Shown one piece after another: positions 33,700 through 44,362 of a stretch of 64,000 nt of DNA. Every line of letters begins with the position of its first letter. The stretch's first letter is position 1. The stretch lies in NCBI GenBank assembly GCA_947069175.1, contig CAMTDV010000013.1, forward strand, positions 57,170,610 through 57,234,609. The letters run 5' to 3'. Under the pieces are notes generated by a model. It did not search any database. It saw nothing but the letters and a program-made list of their open reading frames with translations, and was not told where the DNA came from. The position numbers and the translations under genes are program-made. Source of the stretch: Scalesia atractyloides. Its lineage: Eukaryota; Streptophyta; Magnoliopsida; Asterales; Asteraceae.

Positions 33700-34330
33700 G
33701 AATAACGAGACTTATGAGCTTACTCCATCAATAAGGTGCGGAGATTGTCTTGACTAGGAATCCACAAACGGTTCTTGTAGTAGAGTAATCCGTTGTCTTC
33801 AGTTTCGAGTTGAAGTTCGAGATTTTGTGGCAGCTCATTTTTCAACAAGCTTTGGGTCACACATGTATGTTGTGCTTGAAGGATACGTGCCTGGATATCA
33901 GATTGAACTCGAACACAATGAAGTTTGACACGTTCCTTATGACTAAGCGCATCAACCACAACATTCGCCGTACCAGGATGGTAGCGAATCTCGCAGTCGT
34001 AGTCGTTCTGAAGTTCGACCCAGCGTCGTTGTCTCATGTTTAGCTCCTATTGATTCAAAATGGGTTGGAGACTTTTGTGGTCAGTGAAAACCACACATTT
34101 CATACCGTAAAGGTAGTATCTCCAAATTTTGAGAGCAAAAACTACGGCTCCTAACTCAAGATCATGATTTGTGTAGTTCTTCTCATGGATTTTCAATTGT
34201 CTTGACGCATAGCTATGACTTTGTCTCTTTGCATGAGAACATTACCAAGGCCTAGGTTTGGTGTGTCACAATAGACAACGAAATCGTCACTGCCGTCGGG
34301 TAAAGATAAAATAGAAGCATTACAGAGTTT
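33700..34330 (-). pseudogene. pol: Gypsy-2 RNase H and connection
   Basis: MRQRRWVELQNDYDCEIRYH, then VVVDALSHKERVKLHC, are open at 33720-34037. Further upstream, TDHKSLQ (near 34075), the LELGAVVFALKIW region and a YCDTPN-like version of YCDAS appear in other frames. It is broken by frameshifts. Confidence 0.82.
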
Positions 34331-35229
34331 TTATTTCAGTGTTTAAAAGGCTTCCTCTTGTTTGGGTCCCCACTCGAAAGGCTTATTCTTCTGAGTGAAA
34401 GTGGTGATGGGAATCGCGATCTTTGAAAAGTTCGCGATGAATCGTCGATAGTATCCAGCAAGACGAAGAAATGAACAAACTTCGATAGGAGTAGTAGGTG
34501 TACTCCAATCCCTAATCGCATTGATTTTGGCAGTATCTACATGTATATCTTGTTCGTTAACAATGTGTCCCAAAAATTGAACTTCTTGTAGCCAAAATTC
34601 ACATTTAGAAAAATTTGGCATAATGATGTTCTTTCTTCAGGACTTCCATCGTTAGACGGAGATGCTGTCGTGAGCGGCACGAGATTTAGAATAAATGAGG
34701 ATGTCATCAAAGAAAATAATGATGAACTTGTCTAAAGAAGGTTTACAAACCCTATTCATTAAGTCCATGAAGACAGTAGGAGCATTCGTCAAACCAAAAG
34801 GCATGACAGTGAACTCGTAATGGCCGTATCGAGTGTGAAAAGCAGTCATGGGAATATCTTCTTCGAGTACACAAAGTTGATGATACCCAGAACGCAGATC
34901 AATCTTTGAAAAGCAGGTCGCACCTTGTAGCTAATCAAAGAGATCATCAATGCGAGGTAGGGGATATCGATTTTTGATTGTGAGTTTGTTGAGCGCACGA
35001 TAAGCGATACACATATGGGAAGATCCATCCTTCTTTTTCTCGAATAGGACAGGAGCGCCCCAAGGTGAAAAGCTTAGACGAATGAATCCATTGTCTGAAA
35101 TTTCTTGGAGTTGCTTTGACAACTGTTGCATTTCAGACGGTGCAAACGGTAAGGAGATTTAGCAATTGAGTAGGCACCAGGTAAAAGGTCAATACGAAAC
35201 TCAACTTGATGAATTGGGGTAAACCAGGT
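34331..35229 (-). pseudogene. pol: Gypsy-2 reverse transcriptase
   Basis: SPWGAPVLFEKKKDGSSHMC, NRYPLPRIDDLFD and, after an in-frame TAG where Gln is expected, FSKIDLRSGYHQLCV, MPFGLTNAPTVFMDLMNRV and catalytic F-F-D-D (34703-34714). A frameshift at about 34650 precedes NFSKCEFWLQEVQFLGH. GYYRRFIANFSKIA marks the end. It is non-functional through at least one stop and several frameshifts. Confidence 0.87.
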
Positions 35230-35775
35230 AGCTTTTCAGGAAACACCTCAGGATATTCCCGAAAAATGGGGATGTCCTGAACAGTTTTACCCTTGCCTTT
35301 TTCCTCTACGATATGTGCCAAAAAGGCTACATAATTCTTTCGTAGGTGTTTTTGGGCCTGGGTACAAGTCATGAGTTTTAGGCTACTAGAGGGTTTCTCT
35401 CGGTGAACTTCTAAGGTTTCGCCAGATGAAAGAGGTATACGAACAACCTTGTCGAAACAGATCACCTCAGCATGGTGTTTGGTTAACCAATCCATTCCTA
35501 TGATGATGTCAAAACTCCCAAGTTGCATCGGTGTGATGTCAATGGGAAAAAGGTGGTTATCCAGGTTCAATTGGCAACGATGAATGACATAGTCGAGCAC
35601 AAAGGGTTCACCACTAGCTATTTCCACCGTTAAGGGTTTTCCTAGTTTAGTTCTAGGCATCGAAAGCAAAGCTTCAAAGGCTAGTGATACAAAGCTTATA
35701 TTGGAACCCGAACCGAAAAGAATAGAAGCAGGATGATTGTTAACAAGGAACGTACCATTAATGAATTCGTTATCA
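35230..35775 (-). pseudogene. pol: Gypsy-2 protease with mutated active site
   Basis: The open frame 35133-35669 contains DIIIGMDWLTKHHAEVICFD and ends in shifted sequence. The active-site turn upstream reads F-G-S-G-S-N (35703-35714), where Gypsy-3 has F-D-S-G-A-N (52209-52220), so the catalytic Asp is replaced by Gly. The coding sequence begins just inside the protease. Gag is absent. Confidence 0.85.
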
Positions 35776-36396
35776 GAATTTATTTTTTATAATGCAATAA
35801 CATGTTCTTCTAGAAGAAAACATGGGGGAAAATATATGAGATTGACATAGGATAATCAAGAGAGATGTTAAAAATATCGACGAAATATAAGGACGGTGGT
35901 CATTCGTTCGTTACTTAAAAACAAACAAACGACACACGGTGACTAATCAAAGTAAATGGGTCTTTATAATGTATCGCGAAGACATGCTTTAGCCTATAAG
36001 TGGACACTCACCCCAAGAGTTCCCAGGAAAGAGTGACTGGTCCGATAATGCGGGTTTGTACTAACACTCTAGCCTTAGATAGAAAACTCAGGGTACATGC
36101 ATCCACCCTTCCAGATTGCACGAGTTCACATTAATAAAACCCAAACTTTGACGGGACTTTGAAAACTTACAAGCCTTTAAGCCAAAACAAATCATCTAAG
36201 GATAGAAGATTGATTTTCAAAACGAATTTGTAACTTGTGTTTTTGTTTTGGTAATCACCTAAGGATAGGTGATGGTATTTTTAATAATCTAAACGCAAGA
36301 TAACTCACATTAGGGTCCTAGAAAGGTTATAGTCTAGGTCAAATCATTACTAATAACCTAATTCCCTATAACCATAAGCTCTGATACCAATCTTTC
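35776..36396 (-). other. Gypsy-2 leader and primer site
   Basis: PBS TGGTATCAGAGC on the minus strand at 36378-36389. The leader runs directly into the protease and is nearly the same as Gypsy-3 52280-52902. No gag-like open frame. Confidence 0.85.
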
Positions 36397-39300
36397 TGTA
36401 ACACCCCGACGGCCTAAAATAACGAACCGCGGCGACAACGTCGGGGAGTCATGTCACCGAACTATTGTTTCAAAACTCATGGAGTTTAAAATTTTGTTTT
36501 ATTAAGTTAAATGTTTACATTGTCTTGGGATAAACAGAAACAACACATAAATAAATTGTCTTTCGTGTTTTAAATCACTAAGGCCCGCGTCTATTCCTAC
36601 ATGAAGCATGCATCATATTATCAAGCATTGAGTCCTGAAACATATGTGAAAAGAGAGTTAGCATAAAAATGCCGGCGAGTACATAGGTTTTGTGAGTGTG
36701 TCAAATTCGTGGCTTTGTATACATATTGCAACATCTAGTCCGACTACAAGAGTCGTTAAGTGAAAACCTCGTATCAAAAGTGTTTGATATTGCAATAAAG
36801 TTAACCAACTAAAGCATGTTGGTTAGAGTTGTGAAAACCTTGTAGACATGAATCTTGACTAAAACGTTTCTTTTGTAAAATAAACATGTAATAGATTGAT
36901 TCAAAAGAAAACTTCGTATGGTTTATATCTTTAAATGAAAATCATTGCAATGCACATTGTTCCTTAAAACCATTTGTCTGTGTTATAAATTAATCGTCTT
37001 GTCATAAACCAATTGTCCATGTCATAAACAAATAGTCCGTGTTTTTAATTGTGAAAACTTTTGATCCTTCTTTAATGAACACATTCAAACCTGTGTTGAC
37101 TATACCACCAAAGGGTATCTTTAATAGACCATCAATGGGTCTCTTTAACTAGACTAACAAATCAACAAATGATTTGTTAATCAAAAACAGTTTCTGTCAT
37201 TACCCAAACTTCCACCAAATCCAGTGAATAGTCCGATAATGGGATTGTGAGTCCTATGGTACCATAACATACTACTGGTCGGCTCGGCCAAAGTTAATGA
37301 ATGTCATTCGCGTTATGGATAACGCATCAACAAGTTTTTCACATTATTAAAATCATATTGTTTTATATATAAAACCATAGACATTGTTTTTGAAAACTTG
37401 AAAATGATTTAGCACCCCAAAACATTTGCAAAACGTAAAAGAGGGGAACTATGTACTCACTTTGAAAATCATTTTTGTATACATTAACCATGTATGTTGT
37501 TTGAAATTTTGAAAATAATTATAGGCACATATGGATCACCCCAAAACATTTGAAACATAAAAGAGGGGGGCTATGTACTCACATAAGCCTTACATAGTAA
37601 ATATGTAGATTTGAATAGATAGTTTAAACATATGAATCACCCCAAAACATTTAAAACGTAAAAGAGGGGAACTATGGACTTACTTTGAAAATCATTTTGA
37701 ATACATAAACCATGTATATTGTTTTGAATCTTGAAAATAATTATAGGCACATATGAATAACCCCAAAACATTTAGAAAATGTAAAAGAGGGAAACTATGT
37801 ACTCACTTGGGATTGCGAATGTATTCTTGATCAAAGGAATAAACAAAGCTCAAGCGTGTCCTAATGTGTCAGATAAATTTGTTTGCGTGTCGGGACTATA
37901 AACGGGAGATCGGATAGAATGAGGTCTTATAAACCAAACGAGTGTTTGAACTCATGTGATATGGTTTTACCAAACTTAGCATTCTGATTTGGAAAGGATC
38001 CTAAGTGCTTTTGACCCATTATGACTCGTTAAGGTAGTTTACATTACTTTAACGGGTCATAGCTTAAACGCGTGATCATCCTATGATAAGTTATAAATGC
38101 GCAAACATGTTTTAAAATGTTATAACCAACAGTTTATATGACAAAAAATTGGTTACATGTGTTTAAAATGGATTTATGCGCAAAAGGGCATTTTGGTCAA
38201 CATTTTTTTAAGAACATAGAAGTAACTTATCATAACACTAACCTAACGATGTGACCATAAGGTATAACCTCAGTAGGTTATTCCCTATATAACTATGGTC
38301 ACAAATATTTGTTTGGTCGGATCCTAAGATTGACCAAACGGGCTGGATTCAAAAGTCAAAGCGGTGGTCAAGATCGCTCGACTTACGACCCTAAATAAGC
38401 AATAAACTAGAAGTGACGAGTTAGACATGTCAAAGTATGTCTAACTAAGTTTATAAAACAGATTTGGTATCAAAACTTGGTGTTTTGATATCCGTAAATA
38501 GTTCGTCATAAAATGCACATCATGTGCATTTTTTACCAAAACTTTAACTCATCACTTTGACTAGTAAACGTGGTAATCAGAAGGTGAAATCACTAGAGAT
38601 TATAACCTTCGTGATTACGATCACGTTGCAAAGTTCAATTGTACTTTGACTTGACCAAATATGGTCAGAACCAAAAGTCAATCAGGAAGCCAAACTGTTG
38701 GACTTTTAGCTCAAAATAGCTTTAAAAAAATTAAAGAACTAGGAAGAGTACTTACTTGTGTTGAAGAACACTTTCGGAACTCAAGATAGAAGGCTTCCAA
38801 AGGTTGGAAACAAGCTCCAAGAAGGATAGAAAGAAGAACTTCACACTTTGCTTTGAAGTGTTTTGAAGTGGTGTGAAAAAATGGAAGAATCATGTGGTAT
38901 TTATAGTATTTTAGGATTAAGGAGGTGATGATAAGTGTCCTCAAGTATGGATTAGTGTCCTAACATGTGTCAACAACATATTTAGTGTGGCAAAGTGAGT
39001 GCTAGGTGTCAAAAATTGGAGATAGGTGGCAAACTTGGTGAAGAAGCAAAAATATTTATTATTTTTTTGACAATTTTGGCCCTTGGACTTGTATTTTCAC
39101 TTGTTTGCCATTTTTAATCCTTTTAACCTAATATTTAGGTTATATAATGGTGTTAAGACATGTGTAACTTGGATTATGCCCGAAAATGTCATGGATGTTG
39201 GTTCGTTCGGTTGTACTGTTACGCGTTTTGCAAAAATGCGTAAAACGTTTAAATGAACACGAAAATGATCGAAATTGTGCAACGATTGACATTTTTGCAT

Positions 39301-39421
39301 TCTCATGAATAAAATACAAGATTTTATTGAATACAAAAATATTTGGAAATAAAGAAAAGGGTTTCATCGAATATGAAATTGTTTGTAATTGTGCAATGAT
39401 TGAAAAGACACAAATGTCACA
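36397..39421 (-). repeat. shared LTR: Gypsy-2 5' LTR and Gypsy-3 3' LTR (3025 bp)
   Basis: On +, starts TGTAACACCCCGACGG beside the Gypsy-2 PBS and ends AAATGTCACA beside an inverted PPT that belongs to Gypsy-3. It carries the same four-unit repeat of about 110 bp (near 37408, 37534, 37635, 37757) and the TATA box near 38900. Confidence 0.9.
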
Positions 39422-40335
39422 GTCTCCCCTACTTTTGGAAATTTCGTCCCGAAATTTAATTATAGGAAACTTTGTGAAACAGATGTGGATATTTTTCTTT
39501 CATCTGACCCTCTCGAACCTAAGTAAATTTTGGGCCACTTTTGGATTCCCAGCGAACTTTAACTATCAGTGTACATCTACGCTTGAGTTTCTTGACTTCA
39601 CAGTCCAATATCTCCACAGGTTTCTCGATAAAGTGCATAGTGTCATCAACGTAAAATCGTCGAGGGGAATATGGAGGTTTGTCTCGGCTAAACACTTTTT
39701 CAAATTGCACACGTAGAATGTTGGGTGAATATTCCCATGTTCAGGAGGTAGCTCAAGTCGGTAGGCCACCTTTCTGATTCTCTCAAAGATCTTGAATGGT
39801 CTAATATATCGTGGTGCAGATTTTCCTTTCTTTCTAAATCTAATCAAACGTTTCCAAGGGGATACCTTGACAAGGACGTGATCACCAACTTAGAATTCCA
39901 ACGGCGTGCGTCGTTTGTCCGCATAACTCTTTTGACGGCTTCTAGCTGTCAGAAGGTTATCACGAATTTTCTTGACTTTGTCGGTTGTGTGGTGAATGAG
40001 TTAAGGCCTAGTGAGCTGAGCTGAGCCAATCTCATTCCAGAATACAGGTGAACGACATTTTCGACCATATAGAGCTTCAAAAGGCGCCATATTGATGCTG
40101 GCGTGATAACTATTGTTGTAGGAGAATTCGACCAATGGTAGATGCGAATCCCAACTACCACCAAAGTCGGTCACACATGCTCTAAGCATATCCTTCAGTG
40201 TTTGAATTGTCCTTTCAGATTGTCCATCTGTTTGAGGATGATAAACAGTGCTCAGATTGAATTTAGTTCCCATGGCAGATTGCATGGTCTTCCGAAAGTG
40301 AGATGAGAATCGAGCATCTCGATCGGATATGATGT
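39422..40335 (-). pseudogene. pol: Gypsy-3 integrase, C-terminal part
   Basis: IISDRDARFSSHF, YHPQTDGQSERTIQTLKDM and NNSYHASINMAPFEALYGRK are open at 40001-40339. KSAPRYIRPFKIFERIR and HVCNLKKCLAET-like pieces follow at 39566-39847, and IEKPVEILDCEVKKLKRRC at 39519-39710. Frameshifts separate them. The tail is of chromoviral Tekay/Del type. Confidence 0.85.
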
Positions 40336-41433
40336 TCAAAGGAACACCATGACAGGATACGATCTCATCAACATAGTCTTGGCGAGTTTTTCAGCAGATA
40401 GATCCTCACGAATTGCCAAAAAGTGTGTTGACTTTGTTAGACGATCGATGATTACCCGAATAGCATCATGACCTCTAGGTATGCGCAGTAGTTTAGTGAC
40501 GAGATCCATCACAATGTTCTCCCACTTCCATACCGGTATTTGTGGTTGTTCAAGTAAACCAGATGGGCGTTGATGTTCGGCCTTAACTCTAAGAAAAGTT
40601 AGGCATTTAGACGCATATAAGGCAATGTCCTTCTTCATACCCGGCCACCAATACTGGGTACGGAGATCCTTATACATTTTGTTTGCACCAGGATGGATTG
40701 AATTACGAGACTTTTGAGCTTCCTCCATCAATAAGGTGCGGAGATTGTCTTGACTAGGAATCCGCAAACGGTTCTTGTAGTAGAGTAATCCGTTGTCTTT
40801 TGTTTCGAGTTGAAGTTCGAGATTTTGTGGCAGCTCATTTTTCAACAAGCTTTGGGTCACACATGTATGTTGTGCTTGAAGTATACGTGCCTCTATATCA
40901 GATTGAACTCGAACACAATGAAGTTTGACACGTTCCTTATGACTAAGCGCATCAGCCACACAATTCGCCTTACCAGGATGGTAGCGAATCTCGCAGTCGT
41001 AGTCGTTCAGAAGTCCGACCCAGCGTCGTTGTCTCATGTTTAGCTCCTTTTGATTGAAAATGGGTTGGAGACTTTTGTGTTCAGTGAAAACCACACGTTT
41101 CATAGCATAAAGGTAGTGTCTCCAAATTTTGAGAGCAAAAACTACGGCTCCTAACTCAAGATCATGAGTTGTGTAGTTCTTCTCATGGATTTTCAATTGT
41201 CTTGACGCATAGGCTACGACTTTGTCTCTTTGCATGAGAACACAACCAAGGCCAAGGTTTGATGCGTCACAATAGACAACGAAATCGTCGTTGCCGTCGG
41301 GTAAAGATAAAATAGGAGCATTACAAAGCTTTGTTTCAGTGTTTGAAAGGCTTCCTCTTGTTTGGGTCCCCACTCAAAAGGTTTATTCTTCTATGTCAAA
41401 GTGGTGAGGGGAACCGTGATCTTTGAAAAGTTC
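40336..41433 (-). pseudogene. pol: Gypsy-3 RNase H and integrase N-terminal part
   Basis: A 345-codon open frame (40336-41373), the longest on this strand: FVVYCDASNLGLGCVLMQRD, HDLELGAVVFALKIWRHYL, FTEHKSLQ, VADALSHKERVKL, then the integrase zinc region and VWKWENIVMDLVTKLLRIPR. The usual Asp in TDHKSL is Glu here, a change at an RNase H metal ligand. A frameshift near 40373 cuts integrase before its second catalytic Asp. Confidence 0.87.
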
Positions 41434-41438
41434 GTGAT
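41434..41438. repeat. Gypsy-4 target-site duplication, left copy
   Basis: GTGAT, repeated at 51468-51472. Confidence 0.9.
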
Positions 41439-42519
41439 TGTCACACCCCGACCGCAGCGGAAAAGGTGATCGGGGCATGATTGGGTTATCATCAAAGCTC
41501 ATGACATTTATTTTAACGTTCCATATTCATTAATACAATTTAATGGAAATTTACAAACATAATTACATCATGACCTAAGCATCAATCTAAGCTTCTTTGT
41601 TTTCTTCTAAGGCATTTCCTATGTTTTCCTTGCTTCATCCTGTTCACCTGTATCATGTGTAAAAGGGTTTTTGGATCAACAAAAAGTTGGCGAGTGAATC
41701 CTATGAAAACATTTGAACAAGTTTATTTAATTGATTATGAAATAAAGTGCACAACCACACATGAGTAAAAATAGATGTAAACTTATTCATAAATCAATTT
41801 AATATTAAACAATACACACATGAACAATAATGGATCGTTTAGAGGCACGCGTTGCTCAACTCGTCTCTCACGAGGAACTGATGGGCCTAATGAATGAATT
41901 GCATAAACATGATAATATGAAAGACATAACTACAAACAATATAAACTCAATAATACACACACGAACAATAATGGATTGGTTTTGAGGCACGCGTTGCTCA
42001 ACTCGTCTCTCACGAGGAACTGATGGGCTTAATGAATGAATTTCATATAAGTTGACAAAATGAAATACATAATCACAACAATATAAACAATCTAAGTTTA
42101 GATCACGATATGGTATGGCACAAGTTTAAATAAACGAGTTAATTATTTTGTGACACATGACACACCCCAAAACGTGTAATTAAAAACGGGGAGTTGTAAG
42201 ATTCACTCACAGTGGGTGCGTTCGGTTGATGATGTTGAATGCACGCGAAGTGGTTTTAACCACGAGTGAAATTAACCTAGATAAATAGCATTATGGTTCG
42301 GTAAGTAAACGGATTTTATTAATCTATTTTAGTAGGATTGTTGGTGTATTTTTGTGAGTTTAAGGCTATTTTCTAACCTTAAAAATGTTATTTTTAAGTC
42401 TTTTTAATTGATTTTTAATTAAAATAAATAAATAAAAATAATAGAAAAGGTTGACTTTTTTTGACGTGCCGTTGACCATTGACCTTGACTGTTTGACCGG
42501 TTCGTATGCGTGTATGTGT

Positions 42520-42596
42520 GCGCTGAGTGAGGCTCGAACCCGAGACCTCCCGTACGCGTGCACGCAGCTCTACCAACTGAGCTACGTGTCTAACCC
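42520..42596 (-). other. tRNA-like module b, canonical D-arm (Gypsy-4)
   Basis: On the minus strand: GTTAGACACGTAGCTCAGTTGG, cut here to its A-box core TAGCTCAGTTGG, then GGGTTCGAGCCTCAC as the T-arm. It is orthologous to Gypsy-1 b3. Confidence 0.7.
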
Positions 42597-42687
42597 GAAA
42601 TATTTCTGTTTTTAATTATATTTATATATTAATTAGATTAATCCGAAAATCAATTTATTTCTAAAAAGATTTTACTGAATCGGACCG

Positions 42688-42764
42688 GTGCTCTCCACAG
42701 GTCTCGAACCCAGGACCTGTGGTTTAGGTTAACACACAGTCCACCGCTGGACTGTGTGTTTAAC
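42688..42764 (-). other. tRNA-like module b with hairpin (Gypsy-4)
   Basis: Hairpin arms ACACAGTCCA and TGGACTGTGT around CCGC on +, with the T-arm-like GGGTTCGAGACC on minus. Confidence 0.6.
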
Positions 42765-42851
42765 TTGTTATATAAACCGATTTTTATTATACTTATATAC
42801 AAACTGAACATTTCCATTTCTATCTTAAATAAAAAGTTTAATAATTATCCG

Positions 42852-42933
42852 GGCCAGTGCGGTAGCCCGGACTCGAACTCGTGTCCTGTGATTTAAACAG
42901 ACACACAGTCCACCACTGGACTGTGTGTCTAAC
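42852..42933 (-). other. tRNA-like module b with hairpin (Gypsy-4)
   Basis: Third unit. Minus strand: GTTAGACACACAGTCCAG hairpin, then GAGTTCGAGTCCGGGCTACC. Confidence 0.6.
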
Positions 42934-43024
42934 TTGGTTATTATTCCGGTTATTATTAAACTTAACATGTACAGCGGTGACTCCGGTTCGGTTAACAAAA
43001 AAAAAGACATTTTTATTAAGGCAA

Positions 43025-43107
43025 GCATGCGTGGGACAAGATTCGAACTCGAGACGTTTGCGTGTTTATTGTGCACACAGTCCACCGCTGGACTGTGTGT
43101 CTAACCC
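43025..43107 (-). other. tRNA-like module b with hairpin (Gypsy-4)
   Basis: Fourth unit, one more than in Gypsy-1. Minus strand: GGGTTAGACACACAGTCCAG, then GAGTTCGAATCTTGTCCC. Confidence 0.6.
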
Positions 43108-43796
43108 GAGTTATAACTTGATTTTAATTATACTTATATGTTACCGAAACTTCGTCTTCTTCGTCAGTTTTAACCAGAAACGATGACTGACTGGTTCGAA
43201 GTTTTAATCATGTTCGTTAGCGTGTTTCCGTTAATTACAGGTGAAATACAAATAAACAGAAAGAAAAATTAGGCGTAAAGTATACCGACTGGACTCCTCT
43301 GTTTCTCTGGCGAAACTCCGGTGACAGCAAAAGATTCCGGCGTCGTGTGTCTTGCGGCAGAAGTCTTCAGCAAGCTTGAAAAGGATGTGGGTGACTTCGG
43401 TATAAGCTCAGGGGGTTTAGTAAGGCTCAGAAGTGGAGGGTTCGGTTTTCCGGCGATGTGCAGAAATTTTCCGGCGAGTGGAATTACGTCGGGTAAAGGT
43501 GCGGTTTTGAGTGAAAAAGCTTGCAGAGGTTCGAGGAGGTATTTATAAGGCAGGTTATCGATGAATTTGGTCCAATTTCCGACTTGATTCAAAGTCATTA
43601 CGTTTTCCGGCGGTTATAGCTTGTGTCGCGGGTTCAGGCGTCGGTTATAACCGATGTGGGTTTAAATGTTTACGTTAAGACTTGAAGAAACCGTCCAATC
43701 TCGCGAGATCGCCGGGATTTCCGACGACTGAAATTTGGGCGCCGGTTTTGAATTCGGAAAAACATGTTATATTGATTCTAATAATTAACAAGAAAC

Positions 43797-43873
43797 ACTA
43801 GTGGCGCAGTGGTGGAGAGTTGAGTGTTAAGTCGTTAGACCCGGCTGACTGACCCGGTTCGAAACCCGGACAG
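43797..43873 (+). other. tRNA-like module a (Gypsy-4), opposite to element
   Basis: GTGGCGCAGTGGTGGAGAG (A-box-like), then CCCGGTTCGAAACCCGG, a strong T-arm with flanking complementarity. It is orthologous to Gypsy-1 module a and again antisense to its element. Confidence 0.65.
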
Positions 43874-44060
43874 AAACATTTAATTTTTATTTCATTATTT
43901 TTAACAATTTTTCAAAAACAAATTATATATTCCAATATAATAATTAATTATGTATCGTTTAAAATTAATTTGGGCATTAAATACGCCACGAAATTTTAAA
44001 TGATTGTTCGGTTAATAAACGGAGCGGGTTTGGTAAAATCCGTTTTTGACGGATGTTACA

Positions 44061-44362
44061 GTATCCCCTGCTTTTTAGAAATTTCATCCCGAAATTTAAA
44101 TAGTGATATATTTGACTAAAAGAATGATGGTGTTTAGTTTGACAGTTACATGCTTAGAAGAAGTAAGGTTTTAAGTTTTTGTTTGAAGCGGTAACGTTCC
44201 TTGTAAGGGTTAAGTACCCTATTACAGGAATCGCTTTTTGTTGCCTACTGTAAAAGTATTGATAAGCAGAATTGATTCGCTAAATATGATATCATGCATA
44301 AGAGTTTGGATATGTTTGGAAGGATATGGTTATATCCTAAGGCAAAACTTCTAATACTACAA
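44061..44362 (-). other. Gypsy-4 3' internal end with polypurine tract
   Basis: Minus-strand AAAAAGCAGGGGATAC abuts the LTR, preceded by AAATTTCGGGATGAAATTTC as in Gypsy-1. There is no coding sequence. Confidence 0.8.

Larger units (their letters stand above)
29488..39421 (-). mobile_element. Gypsy-2: gag-less Ty3/Gypsy element
   Basis: Minus-strand element: 5' LTR 36397-39421, PBS 36378-36389, leader, protease, RT, RNase H, integrase, PPT near 32424-32440, 3' LTR 29488-32423. RT precedes integrase. No gag lies between leader and protease. All pol domains carry frameshifts or stops. The right LTR is flanked on its other side by Gypsy-3 internal sequence, so the two elements share it. Confidence 0.88.
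41439..44060 (-). repeat. Gypsy-4 3' LTR (2622 bp)
   Basis: On +, starts TGTCACACCCCGACCG and ends GACGGATGTTACA. It has a tandem duplication of a segment containing GGCACGCGTTGCTCAACTCG (near 41840 and 41978), and five tRNA-like modules. Confidence 0.92.
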
